Part shown: in pieces, positions 27,009 to 39,946 of the stretch
How the letters are laid out: each line of letters opens with the position of its first letter
Position numbering within the stretch: position 1 is the stretch's first letter
Assembly: GCA_950106755.1 (NCBI GenBank)
Contig: OX467089.1
Span: forward strand, 27,137,345-27,201,344
DNA length: 64,000 nucleotides
Reading direction: 5' to 3'
From: Climacium dendroides
Lineage: Eukaryota > Streptophyta > Bryopsida > Hypnales > Climaciaceae
Translations under genes and position numbers: made by a program
Notes under the pieces: model-generated
Databases searched by the model: none
What the model was told of the DNA's origin: nothing
What the model saw: only the letters and a program-made list of their open reading frames with translations

Positions 27009-27529
27009 ATTGTTTCTTGGATTGGGTCATAACAAGGGTCCTCAATTGGATGAATGAACACATTCATATTATTGTAGTTGAATTACCTTAGACTTGCATA
27101 ACAAAGAAACCATTGCTAAGTGAGTGAATCACTACAAAGAATCTTGAAGGCCAAAAATTCCTTTTCATTTACTTAGAGTCAATTTTGTATGAAATAGGAA
27201 CCATGTGGTGAAGATGAATTTTGTATGAAGCAAGATAAAGGTGAAAAATCCATAATGCTACATGGTGTATGCTTCTAAGTTCTCCAATGTTTGTCGTTCA
27301 ATTTAGATTATTTAGATAGTTTAGTGAATAAATTAGTGAGGATTAGTCTATGGATGCATGATAAAGTGTAACTTGTGGTGGAAATACATGTTGAACTAGT
27401 GCTCTTAAAACAATATAAAAAATTCTAAACTATAGTGCTAGAAAAAAATTTCATTGCTTGGAAAGCTAGGTAGTATAGAATCTCCACTAGACTATTCTAG
27501 GTTTTTTTGTGCCATTCCGGTAAAAAACC

Positions 27530-28416
27530 CTCATATTCCACTAAAGATAAATGAAAGTTTGGATACATTCCTAGGATCTCAATTTTTGACATAATTTTTT
27601 GAAACTTTTTTTGAAGATAGGAAAACATATTAGCTTTTAGGAAATATAATTGCTATATTAATTGGTACCCAACAAAAAAAGTTATGCTAACCTAAGTTCA
27701 AAATAGAACACACCATGCGAGCATTATAAAAACAATCACAAATCCAAAATAAATAAACTAAAATTTTGGTATTCATAGAAATCTTTTTTACTATATAAAA
27801 ATTTTGATTCATTTCATTTAGACTAGTGATGAGAAAATTATAGAAAATCTTATTTTTTGTGCAAGTAGAGCATTTTCTTCAAATAAACATCTTATAGGAT
27901 TCAATTTTGAATTCAATTTTTATAATTTCTCAAAAAATAAGTTTCACTTGATTTATTTTATTTTCTTGAACAATCTCACCATTGATATTATTGAGTTCCA
28001 ATTTTATCTTAGAATTATTTATTTATTTTTTCTTATCTTATATGTACTTCTATTTAATAATTTTCAAAGAATAAAATCGAGTTTGTTTGTTTGTTTTCAA
28101 AATTTCAATTCAATTTTTGAATATTATTATTTTAAACTCAAGTTTAATTTATAAGAATTCAAAAAAATTTAGTTATAAAGATCTAAACCCTAAAAATCTA
28201 GTTAGGAAGATATAAATTTTTTTTTCACTTTAAAATAAACATATGTTGCAATCTACATGGTAAACATTTTCAAAATTTTCTTCCATACAACTTAATAGTA
28301 GTCTAGTATAATATCCAATGTTTAAATGTGCAAAATCAATAAAAAAAATTTAAAAACATTTATTTTGCAATAAAATTGGAAATTTTGAGTATTTTTTTAC
28401 CAAAAAAAAGGCCTCA
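27530..28416. repeat. Dispersed TIR repeat, degenerate copy near 28 kb
   Basis: It is collinear with copy 2201-2965: GGATCTCAATTTTTGACATA, GAAACTTTTTTTGAAGATAG, then TTGCAATCTACATGG and finally TTTTTTTACCAAAAAAAAGG just before GCCTC. The termini are worn (left ACCCTCATATTCCACTAAAG). Confidence 0.55.
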
Positions 28417-29418
28417 ATTTTTTTACAATTATAGTTATAATTTTTGAATACATCTCATGTGTCTCTAAATATTTTGATATTCTACATAATTTAATAGTTA
28501 TATTAGTTGGAATCACATAACTTTTTACATTCGTAGTTATTACATTATAATTATATACTTGTCTTTAACGTTGCAATAGAAGGGTGCAAATTCTACACTT
28601 TTCAAAATTGTTATATTGTTCCAACAACTACAACAGTTCAATCTATAGTAGATTTATAATATATTTTGATATAAAATCTAACTTTTCAATAAAATATGAG
28701 AGCAAATACTTCAAATTTTCTATTACTTACCCTTTATGTCTAAATTCATTAAAATTTTCATGTGTTCATTGCTTTTTATTAATTCAATAGTTGTAAATGT
28801 CTCTTATACAATTGAACCAAAATCATTGAAATTATCTTTATTTATTTTTTGTCTAATCTTTGAATATAAAAATATGTTAAAATTTAATATTTTAACCCTT
28901 ATAAATTCAAATTATACGTGAACCTTTTGTTATGCCTAAAGCATGGTAAGTAATTTTGCAATGGTTGTGTTGTTGTGGAATTTTTGTATGGTATATGAAT
29001 ACATGTATTCAAAGTATACAAGACTTGATTTCTACTTGTTTTTTTTTATTTGATTTTAAACCACTTAGTAGAGTCTCATAGGAGGTATAGTCCTACTTTA
29101 TCACAATATTTGAAATGAGCTTTGTCATATTATTTTTCTATTAGTAAAAATAATATTCCATACTATTTAGGCCTTTACAAAGTCACTATCTTTTGAAAAG
29201 AGACAATCCTTTTGCCCTCTGATATTAAAAAATATATCTTTTCATCAAATATTTTTTTACAATTTATCCTATATATGATACATATAAAGGCTTGGTGTGC
29301 AAATACAAATATTGGTATTATATATAGATAATGGCATTTGAACATGGATTTGATGTATGCATACTATATATATCCAATATCAATTGTTATCACACATGTG
29401 TTTAGAAAAGATATTTGA

Positions 29419-29513
29419 TACTACTAGAAAATTTAGTTTTTCTGTTGTTTTGGTCAGATTTTGACCAGATCAACGCGACCAAAACATCAGAAAAACTAAA
29501 TTTTCTAGTAGTA
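29419..29513. mobile_element. 95-bp CACTA-like MITE
   Basis: The ends TACTACTAGAAAATTTAG and CTAAATTTTCTAGTAGTA are perfect inverted repeats. The pairing continues through AGTTTTTCTG and TTTTGGTC. TGA flanks both sides (29416-29418 and 29514-29516), a 3-bp duplication typical of the CACTA superfamily, here with T replacing the terminal C. Confidence 0.8.
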
Positions 29514-30829
29514 TGATTTCGGACAATGAAAAATGATTATAAAATTATAATTATAATTTTATAGTTGGAGTAGTGAAAATTTAATAATAATAATTCTTTT
29601 TAATTAGGGGAGTTGGGCTTTGGTGTTTTCTTTGAGTGACTATCTATTTAATAGGGACAAATACTCACTATTGCATCATTGTGATCATTTATTACACATT
29701 CTTACCAATTCACACAATGAATTTGTGTGCAACATTTTTCATGTGCTTATGCTTTCTTTGAATTTTGTTTTATCTTGAAAAAAATTGTATAGGAAGAGAA
29801 ATGCACTTTTGAAGTAATATAAATTAAAGCTTGAGAAGAATATAGACATAAGTTCTTCATTTTGGCAAGTTATTCTCATTTTTCCATTTCAATATGGACT
29901 AATTCATAACCATGCACAAAAATCATGAAACATTGAATGATTAAATTGGTTACATATCTTGAGAATAGATAGTAATTTTTTTTTTTCAATATATTTGAAA
30001 TGAATTTCATCTATTTTATATAGCTCATGTAGTGAACTCTAGAATACATTCATAATTCAATCAATGGATGCCAAATTTCTTAATGAAATTAAAACTCCCT
30101 TTTCAACCTACAATCCTATAGATCAAACAAAAATAACAAAAGTTGCCTTATTACATAGTCATATAATGAATATGAATTTAACTAAGGGTTCAAATCCCGG
30201 TTCAAACCATTCTAGTATTACACCTATATATATCTATGAACTCAAATCACTCGTCCAAAAAATCAAGCTACTATATATAGATAAAAATTTCATGATCTTA
30301 TGTCAAAATATGCACTTTTTCAAAAGACTATGTATGAATGTTGCGACATTTTGTCATATTGGTCTATAAGTTTTTTGTTAACCTCTAAATGCTTGATGCA
30401 CCAAATTTTGGTGTCAATAGTACTTTGAAGTTAAAATAAAACCTAACCAATTTATTATTTTCAATAGTTTATATTTTAAAAAATTCTTTTAAAAGTCTAG
30501 TTTTAGTATCAAAAATCCAATTTTGAACATGAATGATTATGATTTTCAATTCAAGATGTGCAAGGGTGACCGTTGCAAATCTTGATTTTTTAGTGTTGAA
30601 GATTCTTGGAAATGAGCTTCAAATATACTAAATTTTGGAGGAAAAATTCACATTAGAAATCCATTTAAAAAATCATAGAGTAGATTTTGATAAGCCATAT
30701 GTTGATTGGGTTATGCATGTTATGTCTTTTAAACTCAAATTTTTTTGGCAAACTATTTTTTAGATTTAACATGTGAAAAGAAGACTGAAAGACTTCAAAC
30801 ACGGTTGCTAGTATGTGAGCCTAGGATCT

Positions 30830-31070
30830 TGAGCACATGCATTTAGGAGCCTAGGCTCCTATGTTATAGGTACCTATATTATAGGCATCTTTCATAGTTA
30901 TAGGATATTTATATTATAGGTGCCTATATTATAAGTGTCTATGTTGTAGGTACCTTTGTTATAAGCACCTTCTATGGTTACATAATATTTATATTATAGG
31001 TGCTTAAGTATATCACATGTGTCTATATTATAGGTACCTTCTATAGTTATAGGACATTATTATATCACAT
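30830..31070. repeat. Degenerate ATTATAGGTGCC tandem array
   Basis: About a dozen imperfect units contain CTATATTATAGGTACC, GCCTATATTATAAGTG or TATATTATAGGTGCTT, interleaved with TTCTATAGTTATAGGA-type blocks. It appears to be an old minisatellite with a higher-order pattern. Confidence 0.7.
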
Positions 31071-31274
31071 TATATCACAATATCACTTTATATATGATAT
31101 AATGTGATAATGATTTGAAGTCTCAACGATGCTAGCATGTAAGCTTAAAAATGTGAGTTTAGAAATGTGAACCTACCAACCTTGAGCCTAGGTGTAAGTA
31201 AGTACTCTACAATTATTGAAGGTATTTATAACATACATACTTAAAAAAGAAATATCAAACATTGTAATGTTTGA

Positions 31275-31397
31275 AGATCACATGGAAAAAGAAATATTTA
31301 TAACAATATCACATATATAACAATAACCTTTATAATCAAACATTGTAATGTTTTAATCTGTAATTGATATTGTTATATTTCTTTTTCCATGTGATCT
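31275..31397. repeat. 123-bp foldback
   Basis: AGATCACATGGAAAAAGAAA at the left pairs with TTTCTTTTTCCATGTGATCT at the right, and the arms continue through TATAACAATATCA. CAAACATTGTAATGTTT, itself palindromic, occurs just outside the left arm and again inside the element. Confidence 0.7.
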
Positions 31398-31968
31398 TTA
31401 ACATGTCTAGTTTAAGTTTATACAGTTATAATTTTTAAAAAATTGATAAAACTTATTAAAATGTTGTCTTCTTGTTCAATTAGAGCAAATTCTAGAAAGC
31501 TAAAAAAGGCCTTGGACATTGCATTAAAGGGGTAACGTTCAGAGAGGCTTACAACAAGGGTTTTTTTCCTAGCAATTTGGTGCAAAATTGCACCAAATTT
31601 TTTGGCGTTACCACACCTATAGAAACAAAAAACATGAAAAAACCCTATAAATCGCTAGAAATTTTTAATTAAAAAAATCTTTAATGAAATCGCCAAATTG
31701 TGGTGAAAATAGAATTATGGATATATGATATGTGCTAATGTGACGTTTTCTATTCATTATGTGGATGAATATTGAAATTTGGAGCACCAATATTACATTT
31801 AATATCGCCACTTCAAAAACAACAACTGGCTTACGGGTCGACAGCCCCGGCCCGTCCAATCTACCAAGTGCACCGGGTCAATAATGTTCCCAACCCCAAA
31901 TGTTTACGATCCCTAGATTCCACGGTCTCCACAACTACGATGAACTTAGAATCTACATTTCGCGAAGA

Positions 31969-32187
31969 TTACTTCGTCACTGTGCACTGAATTGCTTTGA
32001 GGTCTCGGAGAAAAGCAGGGATCCTCAACCATCGCCATAGCTGGAGCTCGCTTGCAGTGTTCTCGTGCAGATATTGCCTTCCCTGCAACCCCTGTGACGC
32101 GTCCTCCATCTGCTTCTTTTTCAGCTCAACCGGGATCGTTTCGAGGAGCTCTTCGATTTGCTCTCTTGCTGCGTCCGTTTGGGTCAT
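31969..32187 (-). CDS. Small unrecognised protein, 72 aa, diverging from AP-1 gamma
   Basis: The ORF starts MTQTDAAREQIEELLETIPV and is rich in Glu, Lys, Gln and Leu, with a predicted helical and possibly coiled-coil central part (ELKKKQMEDASQGLQG). It ends CTVTK before a TAA stop. Base composition here is balanced, unlike the AT-rich DNA to the left, which supports real coding or exonic sequence. Its start lies 343 bp from the AP-1 gamma start in the opposite direction, so the two could share a bidirectional promoter. I recognise no family. It may be complete or the first exon of a longer gene; the balanced sequence continuing to about 31800 may be 3' UTR. It could also be a chance ORF in the AP-1 upstream region. 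Confidence 0.4.
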   Translation of the reverse strand: MTQTDAAREQIEELLETIPVELKKKQMEDASQGLQGRQYLHENTASELQLWRWLRIPAFLRDLKAIQCTVTK

Positions 32188-32530
32188 TGTCGTGGCATTG
32201 GGAGCTCCTTTAGGGTTTGATTCGTGGAAGGCACCGTGAAATGTTGTGAATCCTTTGGTGTAGGGAAAATTAGGCGCTACAGAGGTTGTAGAGTCAGGGC
32301 CTAAAGGTTTGGAGCCTGTTAGGTGCAGATCGGGCGAGGAGACGATGAGTTTGACTGGGCGAGGAGGCGTTATGGGTGGGCAATGATGATGGACGGAAGC
32401 TCAGTGTGAGCTTGTGATTTTTAGGTCTATGGAGGCTTGATAGTGCTGTGGTTAAGGCGCGACATTCTAGAAGAGGAGATTTGAATCTTGAATCGTTGGC
32501 TCTCTTTGGAAGGAGCGATTTCCTTTCACA
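32188..32530. promoter_or_regulatory. AP-1 gamma 5' UTR and possible bidirectional promoter
   Basis: This is balanced sequence between the AP-1 gamma start codon and the divergent small ORF. I could not assign a TATA box or start site. Confidence 0.35.
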
Positions 32531-35500
32531 ATGGGGACCAGATTGAGGTACGTTTGCTTGGGTTGCCTGTCACGACCCGAGGAAATGCTTCGCAAACGTT
32601 TCTCTATCTAGTAATTTTCATCGAGTTCTGCGAGGTTGTTTATGATCTTGTCAGCTGCCGAACCCTGATCGTTTCGTCTCATTTTCAGTTTGGATGTTTC
32701 GGCGTTACAGTAGTGTAACGTAGCTTCACTCTTGTAGATTTTTTCTCCCTTACATTTCGATCTTGTAGTTTGTAAATGCCATTCATAATCTGGGAAAGGG
32801 GATTGCAATCAGCTGAACAGCATGTTTGTAACTATTCCAAAGCTTGAATGCCTCACAACTTGAATCGTTGAGGACCAAGATTTTGCAATTGGTTGGGAGG
32901 TAATCAGTACACTTTGGGAGTCTCGCTGCTCATTTCCTTAGTTTTTTTTACACGAATTCTTTCTTCTGAGTAGCAACAGTAGCACGCCATTATATGGCGA
33001 AATTAGGGATGTTGTCTCCTCAAGCGATTTCCTGCCTAATCTTCGACGTACGTGGGACGTATAAACCCTAAGATTTGAATGTGGTGGACCGGTTCGCTAC
33101 TCTGGACGTTTGGAAATATCTCCTGATGTTAGCGGAGTATGCTGATGGCCATTTTCTCTTTTATTCTTTTTCTCCTTCGTCATTTCGACGAGTCGAAGGT
33201 GAATGTAGTTAATCGTGCGCCGAAGTGGTCGGATGTCTGCGCGGATTCACCGTCAGCTTTGGCTTTGCACAATTTTTGATGGCATGTAAATTTTGTCTGA
33301 TTATTTGAAGGCCATAGCAGTTGTCTTAGGTTGCCCTTTGTGATCACTGGTTTCTTTGTGACAGGGACATGATCCGGTCCATTCGGACTTGTAAAACCGC
33401 TGCAGAGGAGAGAAGCGTTGTGGCAAAAGAGTGTGCAGTCCTCCGAAATGCCTTTAAAGACAATGATCAGGATTACCGACACCGCAATGTTGCGAAGCTC
33501 ATGTTCATCCATATGTTGGGCTATCCCACTCACTTTGGTCAGATGGAATGCATCAAGTTGATCGCTGCTGGCAGTTTTCCTGAGAAAAGAATTGGTTACT
33601 TGGGTCTCATGTTGCTACTTGATGAGCGCCAGGAGGTGCTGATGTTGGTGACCAATTCTCTGAAAAAGTAATCCATCACGACCTTCGATTGTGGTTGTTG
33701 TGTCTCTAGATGTCTCTAGGTTATATGGCAGCTATTCCATATCCACCCAGAACTGCCTATCCGTGGTTTGCGTGAAGAACTATAGTGCTTCCTCAAGGTT
33801 TTGAATTCCACTTTGTAGAGACCACTCGTGTGAGTCATGTGCCCATGCAATGCAGCTTCCACTTGGTTAGTATATGAATGTGTACTGACAATTTCACATC
33901 TGTTCATTGATTGCGCTGCAGTGACTTGGACCACACCAATCAGTTTATTGTTGGGTTGGCGCTGTGTGCTCTCGGCAACATTTGTACCGCTGAAATGGCT
34001 AAAGATCTTGCTCCAGAAGTGGAAAAGCTTCTACATAGCAACAACTCCTATATTCGAAAGAAGGTTAGGCAAACTATGTAAAGATATATGACGATTTCTT
34101 TTGATTTTCAGAAGGGAGCTTTTAGTTGATGACATGAAACAATATGTATGCTTTGATGCGGATTATTTATTTTCAAACTCACAATGTACAAAATTCTTCA
34201 TGTCCCAAGCTCCCCTGCAACTATCTGTTTGCAACCCGTATGTGCATAGGAGGCGGTTTTCTTCTTTCCAGTCGTGTGGGAACAGGATGTCCTCATCTCT
34301 TTAGTGGTGATTTTGTTGTCTTGTAGGCTGCGTTATGCTCTGTGAGGATCGTTCGAAAGGTGCCGGACCTTGTCGAGTATTTGACAGTTCCAGCTACAGG
34401 ACTTCTCACAGACAAACATCATGGTGTTCTGGTAGCAGGAGTGAAGCTTTGCACAGAGCTTTGTCAATCCAATGAGTTAGCCCTCGAACATTTTAGGAAG
34501 GTGTGTGTACATGCTCACTTGGATGACCGTGCGATTTTGCCACCGTGCGATTTTGCCATATATGCAGATAGTGGTTGTTCATCCTCGAAGAACTGCGTTG
34601 CTTTTCGGAAGACATTTTTGTTGGATATACCACGGGCCTTCTTGCATACTCGGAATATGTGATGATGATTATTGATTTGCCTTTCAATGTACCTGTCTGT
34701 GCAGCATGTGTCGTCTATGGTCCGGGTGTTGAAAAACCTGTTGGTCAGTGGCTATGCGCCTGAGTATGATGTCAATGGGATTACGGACCCCTTTCTACAA
34801 ATCAGGCTTCTTAGGTTGCTGCGTTTGCTCGGGAAGGGTGATGCTGACGTCAGCGACGTCATGAGTGACATACTTGCTCAGGTCAGCTTTCACTCCAGCT
34901 TTAATGCGTTTCTCTCTCCAGCAAGTAGTTTTGTGGTTTCCTTTTATTGCGTTCATAAATAACTGTTTTGAAACTCTTTTTACAGGTTGCAACAAATACC
35001 GAGGGCAGCCACAATGCAGGCAATGCAATTTTGTACGAATGTGTGCAGACAATCTTTGCTATAGAGGCCATTGGAGGTCTTCGAGTACTGGCTATTAACA
35101 TTTTGGGTCGCTTTTTGGCGAACCGCGACAATAACATAAGGTGCACTCTTTTCTCGGCACGCTTGGACATTCCTTGGTTTTAGAGCGATGGACTGCTATG
35201 GATTGTTGGTATCCTAGACTTTTCGATGCTTCGAGGTCTGGGCATTTGCAAGAATATGAACCTTGTTAAATAGAATTTTCAATCCTTACCTCCTTTTCTC
35301 AACGTGGACCATCCTTTTCTCAACGTCCTTTCTCAACGTAGACAGGAGGGAATAGATCAAGATGTAGGGACCGTGCATTTATATTGTGGACCATTTACAT
35401 ATTACACCGCTGTCTTCATCTTCAGTGCCCATACCTGTGTTACATATCTCCAACTTGAACGTGAACCAATAGTGTGACTTGTGTGTGATTATTGTTGCAG

Positions 35501-38500
35501 ATATGTTGCTCTTAACACCCTTGTCAAGGTTGTATCAGTGGATACTCAAGCTGTTCAGCGGCACCGTACAACGATAGTTGAATGTGTCAAGGCATGAAAT
35601 CTAACTTCTTAATTGAGTGATTTGGTTTAGTCTACAAGTCTAAACCCTTAACTTGTGCAATGGACGACACAGCGCGCTGACTTGTGTCAGTCAGCTTAAG
35701 CCGGCAAATTTTCTATTGCTACACCGTTGAAGTCAATTATGAAGGCACTCCTAATAGGTTTTCATGTTATTATGGGGTCAGATTTTGTGTGCTTTAACAT
35801 TACGATACACCTCTGCCTTTGTATATAGATTTCACGAATCTAAGATTCATTCTTAGCACTTTTTATGAATTATAATATATTAAAGTGACCGCAATATGTT
35901 CTGTACAGGATTCTGATGTCTCCATACGGAGACGAGCTCTCGAGCTTGTTTGTGCGTTGGTCAATGAAACTAATGTCAAGGTTTTGACAAAGGAATTGGT
36001 TGAATATCTCAAAGTCAGTGATCCTGAGTTCAAGGGAGATCTTACTGGAAAGATTTCTGGACTTGTCCAAAAGTAGGTCATCTATGACGTCCTTTGGTAT
36101 TTTGTTGTCTTGCATTGATTCTTTGCCTTTTTTTCGCCAAAGTAGGCTCACTGTTTTATTTTGTTTTTAAAATGGAGTTTAGTTTTTCTTTAAATTGCCC
36201 TCATCTTTGTGGTTTACTATTTAGAACTGTAAATTCAGAAGATCCTGTGGAATCTGTGGAAGAGTTCTGAACGTATTCAAATCTTGCAGATTTGCACCAA
36301 ACAAGCAGTGGTATATCGATCAGATGGTACTGCTCATGGTGGAGGTATTTTTGGCGCCTTTGCATTAAATTCCACATCATTGAGCTTGAGAGGCCTGTGT
36401 CTGCGTATATTCTCTCTTGCAATTTTATATGCTGGCTGTTGAGTGGTGCGTCACCAATGCATAGCTCTTTCAGCTCAACTTACACCTGAACTGTATTTGC
36501 ATTGTGTTGGGAAGAATTTTAGGATGGGATTGCGGTTAGAGATGTTGATTAGATGAAATGATCTTGCACTTCTCGGTTGTAGGACCGAGAGTGTCTGGTC
36601 TTGAGTTTGAACTCCTCAGAAGTTTGGTAATTATCCTGGTATCTTGATATTCAAGATACGAGCCGAGCGGTTTTGCTTTGTGAATATACTTGACTGTGCC
36701 CATGGTGCGAATAATGGTGTCCTGATGTGATGTGCAGGCCGGGAAATATGTTACTAGTGATGTGACAAGATCTTTGGTTGTCGTTATAAGCAATGCAAAT
36801 GATCTTCAAGGTTACACAGTTCGAACCCTGTATCGTGTGTTTCAAGCATGGGACGGACAGGTATGAGATATTGACGGCATGTGAGTAGTGATGATGGGGC
36901 TTTCGTATGAGGGAGATACTGTCAGGGGGCAACTTACTGCATATACAAGTTATTCTAAGTTCACAGATTCCGGACATGGAATACTGGAACCAGCTGTCGC
37001 TTTTAACATGCTTAACGCACTAGGAGTAGGCTGAAAATATTTAACATATTTGCTGTCATTTTTAATGCAGTTCATCTAGTGGGTCAATATTTTTTCTGAA
37101 GACTAACATTTAATGGACGTGATGGAAGTGCTAGTATACTCACCAAGCAAGTGTTACTCAGAAGCACATCCACTAAGCTCTTGTTGTGTAAGTGCAGGAA
37201 AGTCTTGGACAAGTCACTGTTTGGTGCATTGGCGAGTATGGAGAGATGCTTGTTAACAATGCAATTGAGTTGGACGGCGAAGATCCGTTAACTGTATGTT
37301 TTTTGCTTGGATTGCTTGTGCACTCAGTATTGCTTTAAAGAGCTCAGGTTTGTGTTTGCAGTCCTGTTCTCGTGGCAGCTTTTGGTGGTCCTTTTAACAT
37401 ATATAAGGCGAGTTAGGAAATGATTTCATTGTCTTATTTCAAGGGTGCATGGTTAATCCTTAAATGGGTTAAACTTGACTTGATTAATTGGAAGGTAGTT
37501 CATGGATTAAATTGAATGGTCGTTTGGTGTTGCAACAGGTAACCGAGTCAGATGTCGTGGACGTTGTTGAAAGTGTCTTGAAAGACTCGAGAATCACATC
37601 CACTACAGTAGCATTTGCACTTACAGCACTCCTGAAACTATCTTCTCGTTTTCCTGACTGTGCTGAGTAAGTTGGAGACTAATTCATGTTGGTGCCATAT
37701 GTTAGTGCACTGAAATACCATTCATAGTGTTTATGCTATAGTGCGTGATTCTTTAGGATACTCCATGATTGTGTTGTATTTATCCTGTCGTTTCTGTTTC
37801 TTGATACATCTGGTTAGACGTGCGTCTTTTTTTGCCGAGGTTTATTGTTGTCTAATCGTTGCCGAGGTTTATGTGTGCCTTCTTGCAGGCGCATCAAGGC
37901 GTTGATCTTAGAGTACAAGGGGAGTGTAGTACTGGAGTTGCAGCAACGAGCTATTGAGTTTGGGTCAATCCTTACCAAGCACAATGATATCAAGTTAGTA
38001 TTCTAACCTGCTTTTGCTGTTATGTTATCTTTAAGGTTGGAGTTTGTAATAAGCTGTATCCCACATATAGTTATTTCGATACTTATTTTTGTTTCAGAAC
38101 CCATTTGGTGGCACAAAACTTGCCACGCTTCCAAGCAGGATGCTGGCAATCTAGTATTCCTTTACAGTTACTATTCCAACGGTTGTGCTTACTCGTTTTA
38201 CCTTTGCTCTTAGCAAGTCCGCTCACTTTCACTTGTCTTTGATTTCGTTATCAGGGCAGCGCTTGTGGAGAGGATGCCAGTTTTAGATGAAGCTACATAT
38301 TCCGCGAAACATGAAATGGGCGTTGATGGGCACCATACTACTGCTGCTGTAGTATCAGAGGCCAACGGGAATGGTCATCCCAAACAAGCAAACGGAAAAC
38401 AATCTACTGCCACGAGTAACCTTATGGATCTGCTTAGCTTCACTGATGAGCAGCCATCCTCTCCATCCAAATCTGCAGGGGATACCTTGTTAGATCTTCT

Positions 38501-39946
38501 TGGTGCCGGGCCTATGGGTGGTAGTAACTCTGTTATTTCTCCAGGTACTTGTTGCTACCCAGTTATTGCATGATCAAATTGCAGTTCGATTTCATACAAG
38601 ATTTTGAGTGTAGACTGAAAGTTAAGTCTCGACTTTCTTGGTTTTCGGTGCGTCTACCCTCTACCAGCATCATAATTGAGAAGCCAGAACATACCATAGG
38701 TAAATCAGTCCAAAATCGTCTTTTAGGATTCCTTCCAATTTCACTCTTTCTGAGTATGTTTCTATATTGTGTCGCAGTAAAACACTCGGCAGGAGGGGCA
38801 GGTATGTTGTTGGACCTTTTGTCATTAGATGGACCAGCTCCACCGACATCTACAGCCACCAATTCCTCACTGGCAGGGCTACTAGATGATCCCGTTGCAA
38901 AGTCTCCGTTGGGCAACCTTTCTCTTGATGGTGGCACACCCAAAGGTCCCCCTGCAGTTGTGGATCCCTTCGCTGATCTTACATCCTCAGCAATGTCTGC
39001 ATCTGCGCCTTCACCTACATCTGCTCCAGGTAAGTTTAATACCTAATCATCTTCTATTGCTTCGCGCCTCGTGCGTACCGCTCATTATTGTGCTGATGGT
39101 GATTTCCAAACTGTTATATTGTGCAGTAGCATTATATTGTGATTTTTTCCTTGTGTCTTTTATTTATATCAATGTGGTTCCTTGTCAGGTGTCCCATCCG
39201 TTATTGCCATGCAAACAAGTGGGTTAAAGATTTCATTCGACTTCACGAAATCCCTCGAGTCACCGAAAACCACTGTCATCAAGGCCTCCTACAGTAACCT
39301 GTCATCCAATCCTTACAAAGATTTTGTTTTTCAAGCAGCAGTTCCAAAGGTACTTTGTTTACAGTTTCGTTATTTCGTTATGTTGTGATCTACTAACCAC
39401 TTATTACTCTTAGTTTTGTTTCTTAAGTTTACTATTTCTAATTTGTGTGGTTGCCTTTCCTGAATATTGAACGACCTGAAAGTTGTGAATATGATCCTCT
39501 TTTTTTGTGCTAGTTGCATGTAGGTCTAATGCTGTGAACGAATCATCTTATTGGCGGTTTCTTCTGTTGAAATTGGTACCTTTTTCTGCAATCTAACATC
39601 GTCAACGTTATTCTCTTTGCAGTTTATCCATTTGCAGTTGGAGCCTGCTACAAGTGCAACGCTCCCTCCAAATTCAAGCAACTCCGTTTCTCAAGTGATC
39701 AAAGTCACCAACAATGCGCATGGACAGGTGCCTGTCGTTCTCTATCCCTTGAAACTGAAATAATTGATGTGGGACGTTCACCTTTCGAAATCTTAGGATC
39801 TCTGCAGGAAAAGGCTTGTTTCAGTGTTCTTACGCTGAATATTTTTGCAGAAAGCTTTGGTGATGAAGTTGAGAGTGAGCTACAAGGCAAATGGACAAAA
39901 CGTGTTGGAGCAAGGGCAAGTTAACAACTTCCCTTCAGGTTTGTAG
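32531..39946 (+). CDS. AP1G: AP-1 complex subunit gamma (gamma-adaptin), complete
   Basis: Eighteen exons join in frame to 877 aa: 32531-32547, 33365-33667, 33922-34063, 34327-34500, 34705-34881, 34986-35140, 35501-35591, 35909-36072, 36290-36344, 36738-36860, 37198-37293, 37539-37666, 37889-37993, 38255-38544, 38778-39029, 39189-39349, 39623-39727 and 39851-39946. The tiny first exon encodes MGTRLR, continuing [16 protein letters not shown]. Trunk signatures include [40 protein letters not shown] and [17 protein letters not shown]. The trunk fills about residues 1-585. The hinge (about 590-757) carries clathrin-box-like repeats LMDLL, LLDLL and LLDLL. The gamma-ear domain occupies about 760-877 and ends NFPSGL. 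Length matches plant gamma-adaptins. The protein is the large subunit of the AP-1 adaptor that sorts cargo into clathrin-coated vesicles at the trans-Golgi/early endosome. The intron after 35591 uses a GC donor. Confidence 0.96.

Larger units (their letters stand above)
28417..31750. other. AT-rich intergenic region with small repeats
   Basis: No ORF here resembles a known protein. Identifiable items are the MITE at 29419, the ATTATAGG(T/C)-rich degenerate array at 30830 and the foldback at 31275. Sequence elsewhere is low complexity. Confidence 0.5.

Noticed and set aside
30180..30215. GGGTTCAAATCCCGG resembling a tRNA T-arm
   Set aside because: The 60 bases upstream lack an A box and cloverleaf pairing; at most a worn tRNA-derived SINE.
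32440..32500. Possible tRNA (TGGTTAAGGCGC resembles an A box)
   Set aside because: No matching T-arm consensus, acceptor stem or anticodon arm could be drawn around it.
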